This document shows positions 8,802 to 16,735 of a stretch of DNA of 64,000 nt, piece by piece. A model generated the notes under the pieces. The model was not told where the DNA came from and searched no databases. It was given only the letters and a program-made list of their open reading frames with translations. Source of the stretch: Promethearchaeota archaeon (GTDB lineage Archaea > Asgardarchaeota > Lokiarchaeia > Sigyniarchaeales > SOKP01). Position numbers and translations under genes: made by a program. Where the stretch lies: assembly GCA_019058365.1 (NCBI GenBank), contig JAHPZE010000005.1:62001-126000 (forward strand). The letters are read 5' to 3'. Numbering within the stretch: position 1 is the stretch's first letter; each line of letters opens with the position of its first letter.

Positions 8802-8823
8802 TTTTCCCATAATTATGGGAAAA
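8802..8823. promoter_or_regulatory. Perfect 22-bp palindrome, candidate operator
   Basis: TTTTCCCATAATTATGGGAAAA equals its own reverse complement. It lies about 124 nt upstream of the ATG of the acyl-CoA synthetase that heads the minus-strand acyl-CoA operon, in a 226-nt intergenic region; an AT-rich box (AAAATATTTATAG on the minus strand, about 8749-8761) lies between it and the gene. A dimeric regulator site (TetR/FadR-like or Lrp-like) is a reasonable guess; a transcript-end hairpin is less likely because there is no loop. Confidence 0.45.
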
Positions 8824-8904
8824 TATTAGAGTATATTCTGAAATATTGTGAACGTTAAATTTTATGTTCAGAAATAAATAATGGGATTTTATTTCATATC
8901 TTCC

Positions 8905-9243
8905 CTAAGAAATTCGCTCTTCTTTAGAAATACCTAGTTTATTGGCCAATTCATCCATCTTCGAATACATTATAGATCCAACTGCGGCAGTTGCAGGTCC
9001 AATAGAATCTACTCCTAATTTTTGATGAATTTCCCAATAATATTTCTCGTAGATTGTGTGATTTCCATCTGGATTTTTCTTATATTCTTCGATCGCCTTG
9101 TTTATAATATCAACTGCAATTATCCCTAGTTCAGTTAAACGTTGACTTATATGTTCAGCCGTGATATCTCTTCCAGTAATGGGATCAATACATTTTTGAA
9201 TCATTTCATCATCCCTTGGAATTTGAGGTTTTTCCTCTTTCAT
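8905..9243 (-). CDS. Unrecognised small protein (112 aa)
   Basis: Charged, helical-looking soluble protein without cysteine motif, signal peptide or membrane segment. It contains CIDPITGRDITAEHISQRL near residues 16-34 and a C-terminal helix ending in GISKEERIS. I do not recognise the family. GGAAGTG about 10 nt before ATG 9243 is a plausible ribosome site. It lies between the divergently controlled acyl-CoA operon and the DRG GTPase, both also on the minus strand, but gaps of 80 nt or more suggest its own transcript. Confidence 0.6.
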   Translation of the reverse strand: MKEEKPQIPRDDEMIQKCIDPITGRDITAEHISQRLTELGIIAVDIINKAIEEYKKNPDGNHTIYEKYYWEIHQKLGVDSIGPATAAVGSIMYSKMDELANKLGISKEERIS

Positions 9244-9326
9244 TAAAAGTCAACACTTCCAATTTTTTAGTATTTAGTATATTTATAGAATTATAGTTAT
9301 ATATATACATGTCATGAAAATTCCTA

Positions 9327-10463
9327 TTATCGCTTCAGATAAATTGAAATTATGTCACCATCCTCTACTACGTGATCTAGGTTATCAAATTTTTGACCGG
9401 GGTGCTTAGCAGATTTACCCCAAATTAACGAGTAGCGATAATCGCTTACAAATCGTTTGTGAATTTTACGACAGAGTGTTTCAATAGTATCACCATGATG
9501 AAGAATAATAGGTTCATCCAAATCCGCTTCTTTTCTTGGAGGTTTTAAATATACTCTAATTAAATTCAATTCCTCGAAAATTTTATGACGGAGCGTCTTA
9601 ATTTTTTTATGATTTTTAACTGAGATCATAACCCAGTGATCATGACCTATTGCCTCTGTAATGACTTTCTCCGGTATTTCTTCCTTCATTAAATCTGATT
9701 TATTAATTACTACAAACTCTTTTGTGTAGATGCGGTTTCCAAATATGAAATCTATTAAGTCATCGGGTGTGATATCTGGTTCAGCAAAATAAACTCCCGC
9801 GTTCCTGACTTTAAGTTCATTCATTAGAGATTTAACTTCATCAGCATCCATTAGTTGGTCACCTTTATAAGTAAAATGGATTCCTCCACGTGTACGTTCT
9901 TTAATTACAATCTTAGGTAGTCTTGTATTTAACCGAATTCCTGCGTTATTTAACTCCATTCTAATAGTTTTCAAATCAGAAAGATTAATCGTTCCATCAG
10001 AAAGAAAACATATTATAACTAACACTAATTCTGCCGAGCGTACTACTGCTAATACTTCCTTTCCTCGCCCTTTACCAGCAGCAGCACCCAAAATTATTCC
10101 AGGTAAATCGATAAGCTGAACTTTTGCTTCTTCGATATTCATCATACCTGGTATAGCTGAAACAGTAGTAAAATCATATGATGCAACTTTAGAATGAGTA
10201 TTACCTTCAGTTAGCAAATTTAATAAAGAAGATTTCCCAACTGAGGGAAATCCAATGAAAGCAATTTGGGCATCTCCAGTTCTTTTAATACCAAAACCAC
10301 CACCACCGCCTTTCTTAGAACTTGCGATTCGAATCAAGTCTTCGCGGAGTTTAGCTAATTGTGCTTTAATAAAATTTATGCTTTTTTGTGTAGCTTTGTT
10401 TACCTTAGTGGACGCTAATCGTTCTTCTAATTCTTTTATTCGATCTTCGACTTTTTCGGACAT
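9327..10463 (-). CDS. DRG-type developmentally regulated GTP-binding protein (378 aa)
   Basis: OBG-HflX superfamily GTPase of the DRG/Rbg lineage found in archaea and eukaryotes, associated with ribosomes. Domains: N-terminal coiled segment (residues 1-45) with a GGGGG hinge, G1 GFPSVGKSS (about 71-79), switch region with the FTT motif, G3 DLPGI (about 118-122), G4 NKSD (about 254-257), and a C-terminal TGS domain (about 300-378). Length matches archaeal DRG. This is the clearest phylogenetic marker in the window and supports an archaeal source. It is monocistronic as far as I can see. The call is firm. Confidence 0.93.
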   Translation of the reverse strand: MSEKVEDRIKELEERLASTKVNKATQKSINFIKAQLAKLREDLIRIASSKKGGGGGFGIKRTGDAQIAFIGFPSVGKSSLLNLLTEGNTHSKVASYDFTTVSAIPGMMNIEEAKVQLIDLPGIILGAAAGKGRGKEVLAVVRSAELVLVIICFLSDGTINLSDLKTIRMELNNAGIRLNTRLPKIVIKERTRGGIHFTYKGDQLMDADEVKSLMNELKVRNAGVYFAEPDITPDDLIDFIFGNRIYTKEFVVINKSDLMKEEIPEKVITEAIGHDHWVMISVKNHKKIKTLRHKIFEELNLIRVYLKPPRKEADLDEPIILHHGDTIETLCRKIHKRFVSDYRYSLIWGKSAKHPGQKFDNLDHVVEDGDIISIYLKR

Positions 10464-10526
10464 TTAATACCAATTAAAAAAAATAAAGCAAATACAAAAA
10501 ATCTTTCGAAAACACACTAAGAAGTC

Positions 10527-10628
10527 CTATTTTAATTTATCTATTTTCACTTGTTCTTTTGACTCTTTTTGTTCCTTTTCTAATGGCTTGATCGGCTTGG
10601 ATTGACAAAATGGTTGTTTCTTCGCAGA
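10527..10628 (-). other. Possible coding remnant, 33 codons, no start
   Basis: Between the divergent DRG gene and the nitroreductase-like gene, the minus strand has a 33-codon frame ending in TAG whose translation is lysine/glutamate-rich (KPLEKEQKESKEQVKIDKLK) and looks like a protein tail. It is bounded upstream by an in-frame TAG and contains no standard start. Either a relic of a lost gene or chance; I would not call it a gene. Confidence 0.2.
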
Positions 10629-10711
10629 CTATACTGATGATTTAGATTATAATAAAATTAATTTGAAATGAATGCCTAATTAGGCTTACTATATAAAAAA
10701 ATGATATTGAA

Positions 10712-12004
10712 ATGAGTCTTCAAAAATGTTTAGCAAGTCGTAAGGATTGCTCAGGACAGTGTAGAATTTTAGCGATGAAAGAAATCATAGATATTTGTAA
10801 ATCGTCCAACCAAGCAGCACCTATGAAATCTTTATTTGTGGCACTCCCTGATGGACAGGACTATTCTGGTGGATTATATTCATATAAACAAAATGAATTA
10901 ACGTTAATCACTAATAGAGAAAAAACACAATATTCTATGGAAGTCTATCCAGAATTGATGTGGAAAGAATCAATTGCGTTAAATGATTTAATTGATGTAG
11001 GTCTTATTTGGCAATTTCTCTCATTAAAAGTGGAAAGTTTAGGACTTGGAGTATCACAACGTGCAAGAGCACCAAAAGGATTTAATAAACTCATTAATAA
11101 TGTACTTAATCAAAATTATACCTTTTTATATTCAGTAGCGGTTCGAGAAAGAGATCGAGGGGTTTTAGTAGAAGATTCTTCAGGACCACTTCAAATAGAA
11201 GTGGAGGAAGGAACAGTATTACTCGAGACTCCTGAATGTTACAAAGATCGCGCAATCTATAAGAATCAATATGAGGGGATTCCATTAGATGCTGCCATAT
11301 TTAGTCAAACGGAAAAAGCAGTTCCAAACTATACTAATTTGCATCAGATTTCTCAATTATTATGGGCTTGCCAAGGGGAAAATGATCATGCTACTCATGG
11401 AAACAGAGATGCATTGGAAAAAAACGGTTATGGTAGAGTTCATGCTTCAGGATGCGCGGGATACTCCGTTTATCCTATAGTTATCGTAGAGAGTCTTGCT
11501 AATTTACCAAAAGGATCGTACATATATAATCCTGTTGGATATTCGGCGTTAAATCGATGGATAAAGGTGAATGAAAAGATAACTTATGATCATTTTCTTC
11601 AGCATTTTACTTCAGATATTTCTAAAGTAAAAATCGAAAAGGAATTTAACGTTAATTTAACAAATTATGCTATTCTAATATGCATTGATAGAAAAAAGCC
11701 ATGCTCAGGATTTATGCATAGTACAATTGGAAAAGCTTTCATGAACACGAGATATTGGGCTGAAATTGAAGCAGGTATGGCACTAGCAGGACTGCAACTT
11801 CAAACAAATGCTTTAGGGATTCAATGGCAAAAAATAATTATCTCAAATTCAGATGATCCTAAATATAGTAAGCTATTCAATCTCAATCTTGCTGAACAAT
11901 CAATAAATAATATGGCACTTAATCTCATCAATCAGGCAAAAAATGAGAGATTATCGCTTAAAGGGAACTTAGTGCCAGTAGTTTTGTTTTATCTTCAAAA
12001 CTAA
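10712..12004 (+). CDS. SagB-type / nitroreductase-like FMN protein with two related halves (430 aa)
   Basis: Nitroreductase superfamily, SagB-like. The second half has the recognisable features: LHQISQLLWACQG, a Gly/Ser region before VYPIVIVE, and GSYIYNPVGYSALNRW (about residues 270-290), then a C-terminal AGMALAGLQLQTNALGI segment typical of the FMN-binding dimer interface. The first half repeats a shorter, more diverged version. SagB proteins oxidise azolines in peptides, but many stand-alone homologs are uncharacterised; no cyclodehydratase (YcaO) is adjacent. An N-terminal CxxxC (CSGQC) is odd for the family. The start at ATG 10712 has no strong Shine-Dalgarno. Function in this organism is unknown. 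Confidence 0.65.
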   Translation: MSLQKCLASRKDCSGQCRILAMKEIIDICKSSNQAAPMKSLFVALPDGQDYSGGLYSYKQNELTLITNREKTQYSMEVYPELMWKESIALNDLIDVGLIWQFLSLKVESLGLGVSQRARAPKGFNKLINNVLNQNYTFLYSVAVRERDRGVLVEDSSGPLQIEVEEGTVLLETPECYKDRAIYKNQYEGIPLDAAIFSQTEKAVPNYTNLHQISQLLWACQGENDHATHGNRDALEKNGYGRVHASGCAGYSVYPIVIVESLANLPKGSYIYNPVGYSALNRWIKVNEKITYDHFLQHFTSDISKVKIEKEFNVNLTNYAILICIDRKKPCSGFMHSTIGKAFMNTRYWAEIEAGMALAGLQLQTNALGIQWQKIIISNSDDPKYSKLFNLNLAEQSINNMALNLINQAKNERLSLKGNLVPVVLFYLQN

Positions 12005-12044
12005 TAAGGTTAAAAATTATTTTAATTTGATTGGAGGAATAATT

Positions 12045-12722
12045 TTGAATTTAGTAATGATTGGTGCATTAATATATATAGCTAATATCATCTTATCTAT
12101 AACATTAGCAATAATTATAATTGACAAGCTATATATTTCCAAGAAATTTTCAAAAGAAAAAGATTTTCACTTCTATAACGACTTGTTTTCTTGGGAGATG
12201 TTCTATATTTTTATTGGTATTGAAAATATAATAAAAATATTCTCGCTATTTATTTCTTTTAATAATGAGCTTTCATTTATATTTTTGAGAATTAGAATTC
12301 TAATCGTTTTTTTTCCATTTTGGACGAAAATGATTCATTTAGAGAAAGTTATGGATAAAATTACATACGAAAGGCATTATTTTGCGGGTATTATTCCTCT
12401 TTTTATTGTAATAGTTTTGGGTTTTACAAATATACCAAATTTAGTATTACTTTTAATTTTTTTTTGTACAACATACGTTCCTTTCCTAATTTTGTTTATA
12501 TTTTTTAAAAATACAGGAACCGAAAGAAAAAAAACTTTAAAGGTTATATTTGGTGCCATATTTATTGGATTGGGTTATCTATTTAAACCAGAAATTTTTG
12601 AAGGATATATAGGAATCTCTGAAATCCTTGATGTATTAATTATGTCATTAAACGTCGTTATACCTCTTTCATTTTTAATAGGATTATTGCTAATATTTGA
12701 TAGTTACAGAAATGAATTATAA
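12045..12722 (+). CDS. Polytopic membrane protein, unknown (225 aa)
   Basis: At least six hydrophobic segments are evident, the first immediately after the start (VMIGALIYIANIILSITLAI), others near residues 75-90, 110-130, 140-155 and 200-220. No motif identifies a transporter or enzyme family. The start is TTG 12045, 6-7 nt after GGAGGA; the earlier in-frame TTG at 12027 would place that Shine-Dalgarno inside the coding region. The short gap after the nitroreductase-like gene suggests a common transcript, which would be compatible with a membrane partner, but this is only positional. Confidence 0.65.
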   Translation: MNLVMIGALIYIANIILSITLAIIIIDKLYISKKFSKEKDFHFYNDLFSWEMFYIFIGIENIIKIFSLFISFNNELSFIFLRIRILIVFFPFWTKMIHLEKVMDKITYERHYFAGIIPLFIVIVLGFTNIPNLVLLLIFFCTTYVPFLILFIFFKNTGTERKKTLKVIFGAIFIGLGYLFKPEIFEGYIGISEILDVLIMSLNVVIPLSFLIGLLLIFDSYRNEL

Positions 12723-12798
12723 TTTTTTTACTTAAGATTATTTTCAAAAACAAAATTATTCATTTAATTGATAGGAAAATAAAAGAAAAAAAATATTA

Positions 12799-13239
12799 TT
12801 ACATAATTAATACTTGCGCTTCTCCATCTGTAACAACTTCTTTTTTCTGGTTCAGCACTTTAGTGTCTACATCTAAAAATTGCAGTACTCCACTTTTACC
12901 TTCTTTGGTATATTTCTTTGATACAGTTGCTACAGCAGTCAATGTATCTCCAATAAAGACTGGTTTTTTAAAAACTACCTTTTGAGATGCATAAAGAGCT
13001 CCTGGACCAAATAAATGAACACCAAGTACTGCTGAAATTAATGCTGAACTAAATGCACCATGAACTACCCTTTTACCAAACATCTGTGTTTTTGCAAACT
13101 CCTCATTCACATGAAGAGGATTAAAATCTCCACTGATTCCCGCAAAGAGGGTTACATCGGCTTCTGTAATAGTTTTACTACAAGCAGCAGAAGTTCCTAC
13201 TTCATAATCATCAAATTTAACGATTACAGTTTTCGACAT
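12799..13239 (-). CDS. MaoC-like dehydratase / (R)-enoyl-CoA hydratase (146 aa)
   Basis: Second MaoC hot-dog protein in the window, PhaJ-like. The catalytic segment FAGISGDFNPLHVNEEFAK (Asp and His of the family) is at about residues 32-50, followed by RVVHGAFSSALIS and a C-terminal EGEAQVLIM-type ending. Length is typical. It is closer to canonical enoyl-CoA hydratase 2 than the copy at 4002. It lies on the minus strand, divergent from the benzoyl-CoA island, and may contribute to beta-oxidation of ring-opening products. The start is ATG 13239. Confidence 0.88.
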   Translation of the reverse strand: MSKTVIVKFDDYEVGTSAACSKTITEADVTLFAGISGDFNPLHVNEEFAKTQMFGKRVVHGAFSSALISAVLGVHLFGPGALYASQKVVFKKPVFIGDTLTAVATVSKKYTKEGKSGVLQFLDVDTKVLNQKKEVVTDGEAQVLIM

Positions 13240-13294
13240 AAATTAAGTTAATGAAGATATAGATAAAAATATTGACTATTCTTCTAAATTCATT

Positions 13295-13630
13295 TCAATT
13301 TTCTTTTCGCTTTATAAAAATTGTTCGCAAGTTATCAAAATCAGTTTTAAAACATATTTGACACTCCTCCTGCACGTCAGGGGTTGTAGGCTCAACACGT
13401 ACTTCATAACCAATTGATTCATACAATTCTACATACTCAGCTACTCTATTTTCTTCGACGGTGAATCCCTTCTCCCAGTCTTTTCCTCTAGGAGGAATCT
13501 CTAAATCTTTATTTACTTGCCTTTTTTCTTTATCTGATACCACAGTTATCCTACTCAATTTTTTTTTCTTTTCCGATTCTACAATGGATATAATTATAAT
13601 GTTCAGTTTAAATATTACTCTTTTTTCCAT
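13295..13630 (-). CDS. Unrecognised small protein, start uncertain (up to 111 aa)
   Basis: The C-terminal 65 residues look like a conserved core: GKDWEKGFTVEENRVAEYVE, then YESIGYEVRVEP and a CQIC pair. The first 25-30 residues (isoleucine/lysine-rich) lie inside a ~117-bp repeat that recurs at 14661, where the same frame is broken by a stop, so the real start is probably internal: TTG in KKLSRI or GTG in ITVVSD. I do not recognise the family. Its position beside the benzoyl-CoA island is suggestive only. Confidence 0.5.
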   Translation of the reverse strand: MEKRVIFKLNIIIISIVESEKKKKLSRITVVSDKEKRQVNKDLEIPPRGKDWEKGFTVEENRVAEYVELYESIGYEVRVEPTTPDVQEECQICFKTDFDNLRTIFIKRKEN

Positions 13631-13689
13631 TCCCTCTGAATTGTGCTTTTAGTGGAATTTTATTCTCATTAAACATTTTCTCTTAAAAA
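13573..13689 (+). repeat. Direct repeat copy A (about 117 bp) left of the toxin-antitoxin pair
   Basis: By hand alignment about 100 of 117 positions match copy B at 14661-14778, including the unbroken string CTTTTAGTGGAATTTTATTC. It covers the 5' end and upstream region of the small minus-strand gene. Same orientation as copy B. Confidence 0.85.
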
Positions 13690-13840
13690 TAGGGCTTAAT
13701 CACCTGAATATTTGAATGTAGAATTAAAGATTAAAATAAAATTGATTTAATTAGAAAAATGGGAAATTGAAAAAAAATCCCAAATAATTTTATATTGTGG
13801 TTGAATATTATATATATGGGAATAATATATTACATAGGAG

Positions 13841-14107
13841 ATGATTCTTCTGAAAATAAATACTGAAATAAGAAAAGTTGATTCTCAAGGAAGAATCGTA
13901 TTACCACTAAAATGGAGAGAAAAGGAACTTAAAAATGGAGATGAGGTAATAATTCTTGAAGATGAAGGGATTCTTAAGATAATCCCAAAAAAAAAAATTG
14001 ATTTAACTAAATTTTTTGATTCGTTAGAATTCGATGAAGATCTTATAGATAAACTTGAAGAATGGTCCGACTTTGAAAATTATCTTTTAAATAAAAAATA
14101 TAGGTAA
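13841..14107 (+). CDS. AbrB/MazE-type antitoxin (88 aa)
   Basis: Swapped-hairpin AbrB-fold DNA-binding antitoxin: RKVDSQGRIVLPLKWREKEL (about residues 11-30) followed by NGDEVIILEDEGILKIIPKK is the full family pattern. The acidic C-terminal tail (DSLEFDEDLIDKLEEWSDFE) is the expected toxin-binding region. It overlaps nothing and ends 5 nt before the PIN gene, the usual antitoxin-first order. It is preceded by AGGAG and by very AT-rich repeated TATATA-like sequence (13805-13832) that may contain promoter and autoregulatory site. The start could be ATG 13841 or the in-frame CTG nine nt later. Confidence 0.85.
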   Translation: MILLKINTEIRKVDSQGRIVLPLKWREKELKNGDEVIILEDEGILKIIPKKKIDLTKFFDSLEFDEDLIDKLEEWSDFENYLLNKKYR

Positions 14108-14112
14108 TTCTA

Positions 14113-14559
14113 ATGATATATCTTGATGCAAATATTTTCATTTATGCTTATTTTAAACCAAAAAAAGGGAAATCTATATCAAATAAAATAAAATGGTGTA
14201 AAGAAGAAGCAAAAAAGATTGTTCAAAAAATAAATGAAGAAGATAGTGATTATTGTATCTCGTTAATTCAATTATCTGAAGTGGTCAATCTTCTAAAAAA
14301 TATTATGTCATGGGAAACTTTACAAGAATTTGTTATGGGTTTGATTTCTAATAAATCAGTAGAAATAATTGAGGTAAAAAAAATGCTGTATATCAATGCT
14401 GTTAATAAGATGGTTGAATATGGTATGGATTCTAATGATATTTCCGCATACTTATTAATGAAGGAGAATAATATTAAGGAAATCTATACATTTGATCAGC
14501 AATATGAAAATTTACCTGATATTATTTGCTTACCTCAAATGCCTAAAGAGTTGAAATAA
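14113..14559 (+). CDS. PIN-domain ribonuclease toxin, VapC-like (148 aa)
   Basis: PIN-domain endoribonuclease. Acidic metal-binding residues sit where expected: Asp5 in MIYLDANIFIYAYF, Glu in LIQLSEVVNLL (near 56), Asp in YGMDSNDISAYLLM (near 115) and Asp in TFDQQYE (near 135). The partner AbrB-type antitoxin lies immediately upstream, so the two form a type II toxin-antitoxin pair (AbrB-VapC arrangement). Likely targets are tRNA or rRNA in the family; none can be named here. The pair is bracketed by a direct repeat. Confidence 0.87.
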   Translation: MIYLDANIFIYAYFKPKKGKSISNKIKWCKEEAKKIVQKINEEDSDYCISLIQLSEVVNLLKNIMSWETLQEFVMGLISNKSVEIIEVKKMLYINAVNKMVEYGMDSNDISAYLLMKENNIKEIYTFDQQYENLPDIICLPQMPKELK

Positions 14560-14660
14560 GTTTTAAGTTTTGTTATACTATTGAAATAATATAAAAAAAC
14601 CTTCTAAGCCACACAAAAAAGAAGAACGGCTCAATTCTGTTTCATTTTCTAATTTCTTTA

Positions 14661-14778
14661 TCGATTCTATATTAGATATAATTATAATATTCAGTTTAAT
14701 TATTACTCTTTTTTATATTCCATCTGAATTATGCTTTTAGTGGAATTTTATTCCCACTCAACGTTTTCTATTAACAAA
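14661..14778 (+). repeat. Direct repeat copy B (about 117 bp) right of the toxin-antitoxin pair
   Basis: Partner of 13573-13689, about 86% identical by hand count. Here the frame corresponding to the small minus-strand gene is broken after six codons, so this is a degenerate duplicate of that gene's 5' region. The interval 14560-14860 otherwise holds only AT-rich sequence before the ring-hydrolase gene. Confidence 0.85.
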
Positions 14779-14859
14779 TTTTATATTAATTTGGAAAATT
14801 ATCTAAGAATAGTAATAAAAATAAAAGAAATCAAAAAAATCAATATAAATGTGATAGGA

Positions 14860-15819
14860 ATGACTTACACAAAAGAACCAAATTTTACTCCAAAGGATCC
14901 AAAAGAATTTGATTTTAAAGAAATAATTTATGAAAAGAAAGATTGGAAAGCAACTGTCACAATTAATCGTCCAGAAGTCTATAATGCTTATTCAACTCTT
15001 ACATTAATGGAAATGATTGAAGCTTTTCATGATGCTGCCTGGGATAATAAAGTTGCAGTTATTATATTAACAGGAGCAGGTGATAAGGCTTTTTGTACTG
15101 GTGGTGACGTAAAAGAGTATAGAGAACGATTTACCATCAAGCCTGCTGAATATTGGAAATGGATGAGCATTTTTCAAGAAGTTCACGATGTATTTCGCAA
15201 TATTGGAAAACCAACAATCGCAAGAATTAACGGAATCGTCGCAGGTGGAGGTAATGAATGGCAAATGGAATGTGATTTAGCGATAGCAGCAGAACACGCA
15301 ACAATCCAACAAGTAGGGACGAGAGTAGGCTCTGTGGCATGTGGAGGTGCTACTCAATGGTTACCCATCATAGTTGGTGACCGTCGTGCTAGAGAAATCC
15401 TATATCTGTGTGAGCCAATCTCAGCTAAAAAAGCGATGGAATGGGGCTTAGTTAATGAAGTAGTACCCTATGCTGAAATAGATGCTGCAGTTGATAAAAT
15501 GTGCCAGAAACTTATTGACAAATTTCCAGAATGCATGAGATATACAAAACAACAGGTTAATTTCTGGAAGGATTTTGTTTGGCATCAAACAATTGGACAC
15601 GCGAAAGATTGGTTATCAATTCATTATGCTTCATGGGAGCCACTTGAAGGGATGTCGGCTTTTGTAGAAAAACGCCCTCCAAACTATAAGGGTATACGTG
15701 AAAGTCCTCATCCTGAATTTTTATGGGGGCCGCCGTCAGTTACATGTCCCTCTTGTCAAGCAAAATGTATACCTTCTGATTTCGAGTTTTGTGGTAAATG
15801 TGGAGCAAAATTAAAATAA
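14860..15819 (+). CDS. BamA/Oah-like 6-oxocyclohex-1-ene-1-carbonyl-CoA hydrolase with C-terminal zinc ribbon (319 aa)
   Basis: Crotonase-superfamily enzyme. Motifs shared with known ring-opening hydrolases: KAFCTGGDVKEY (about residues 73-84), GGGNEWQM, GGATQWLPIIVG, LCEPISAKKAMEWG and KFPECMRYTKQ. The family hydrolyses the cyclic 6-oxo thioester to 3-hydroxypimelyl-CoA. It heads the benzoyl-CoA island, next to the dienoyl-CoA hydratase and the alcohol dehydrogenase, which supports that role. It is shorter than bacterial BamA (about 370-380) and ends with an unusual CxxC ... CxxC zinc ribbon (CPSC, CGKC). I chose ATG 14860, after ATAGGA; an earlier frame-extending ATG lies inside the flanking repeat and adds unlikely sequence. 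Function inferred, not proven. Confidence 0.78.
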   Translation: MTYTKEPNFTPKDPKEFDFKEIIYEKKDWKATVTINRPEVYNAYSTLTLMEMIEAFHDAAWDNKVAVIILTGAGDKAFCTGGDVKEYRERFTIKPAEYWKWMSIFQEVHDVFRNIGKPTIARINGIVAGGGNEWQMECDLAIAAEHATIQQVGTRVGSVACGGATQWLPIIVGDRRAREILYLCEPISAKKAMEWGLVNEVVPYAEIDAAVDKMCQKLIDKFPECMRYTKQQVNFWKDFVWHQTIGHAKDWLSIHYASWEPLEGMSAFVEKRPPNYKGIRESPHPEFLWGPPSVTCPSCQAKCIPSDFEFCGKCGAKLK

Positions 15820-15884
15820 ATATTAATAAATTTTTTTATCAGAAAAAAAGGATAAAAATAGCTTAAAAGAAAATAATAGCCATA

Positions 15885-16667
15885 TTGAGTGAAAAACATT
15901 TGTCAAATGAGTTAATTATTGTTGAAAAAGCCGATAATTTAGGTAAAATAATATTCAACAATGGACCATTGAATATATTAACTATACAGATGATGGAGCA
16001 AATTAATAATGCTCTTGAAGGGTTTCTTAAAGATGAATCGTTAAAAGCTGTCATTTTTGCTCATAATGGAAAAGCCTTCTCTGCAGGAGTTGATATTGGT
16101 GATCATATGGGTGACAAAGCTCCTAAAATGATTAAGCAATTTCACGGAATTTTCAGAAAGCTTAACAAATTAAAATGTCCAACTATAGCAAGCGTTAAAG
16201 GAGCCGCTCTTGGTGGTGGGTGTGAAATTGCTATATTCTGTGATATTGTACTTACTTCAGATAAAGCAAAATTTGGACAACCAGAAATAAAAGTAGGAGT
16301 ATTTCCGCCTATTGCTGTTTTAGCTTTCCCCCAAATCATCGGAAATAAGAAAGCTTTTGAATTAATAATGTTAGGTGAAACAATCGATGCTAAAGAGGCT
16401 CAGAGACTTGGAATCTCTAATCATGTTTTTCCGATTGAATCATATGAACAAGAATTTGCTAAATTTATCGAATCTCTTAATACCATAAGCACAATTATTT
16501 TACAATATACAAAGAAAGCATTCAACAAAGCCTTAGGAATCGATTTTAATACCAAATTAGATGAAATTGAAGAATTATATCTTAAAGAATTAATGTCTAC
16601 ACATGATGCAAATGAAGGTTTACAAGCATTCATAGAGAAAAGATCACCAAATTGGCAAAATCATTAA
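15885..16667 (+). CDS. dch: Cyclohexa-1,5-diene-1-carbonyl-CoA hydratase (260 aa)
   Basis: Crotonase-family enzyme adding water to the dienoyl-CoA made by benzoyl-CoA reductase, giving 6-hydroxycyclohex-1-ene-1-carbonyl-CoA. Motifs typical of Dch/BadK-like hydratases: GPLNILTIQMM, AFSAGVDIGDHMGDKAP (about residues 65-81), GAALGGGCEIA and FGQPEIKVGVFPPIA (about 128-142). Length equals the bacterial enzymes. The start is TTG 15885; no strong Shine-Dalgarno is visible. It sits between the ring hydrolase and the dehydrogenase in pathway-relevant order. A generic enoyl-CoA hydratase is the alternative, made unlikely by the neighbours and the GVD-DH motif. Confidence 0.85.
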   Translation: MSEKHLSNELIIVEKADNLGKIIFNNGPLNILTIQMMEQINNALEGFLKDESLKAVIFAHNGKAFSAGVDIGDHMGDKAPKMIKQFHGIFRKLNKLKCPTIASVKGAALGGGCEIAIFCDIVLTSDKAKFGQPEIKVGVFPPIAVLAFPQIIGNKKAFELIMLGETIDAKEAQRLGISNHVFPIESYEQEFAKFIESLNTISTIILQYTKKAFNKALGIDFNTKLDEIEELYLKELMSTHDANEGLQAFIEKRSPNWQNH

Positions 16668-16735
16668 TTTTTTTAAATTTAATAGGAATTATGTTTAAAT
16701 TAAAATAATAATAAAACAAATTGTAGGAAATTGAA

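Noticed and set aside
8849..8870. TGAAC ... GTTCA inverted repeat near the palindrome
   Set aside because: Only five-base arms in AT-rich DNA, with a long unpaired spacer; too weak to call an operator or hairpin.
10527..10628. 33-codon minus-strand frame with a lysine-rich translation
   Set aside because: No start codon, an in-frame stop directly upstream and simple composition; listed only as a possible remnant, not as a gene.
14731..14859. N-terminal extension of the BamA-like gene to an upstream ATG
   Set aside because: The extension falls in the duplicated 117-bp repeat, has low-complexity Ile/Lys content, and the conserved fold begins after ATG 14860, which has its own ribosome site.
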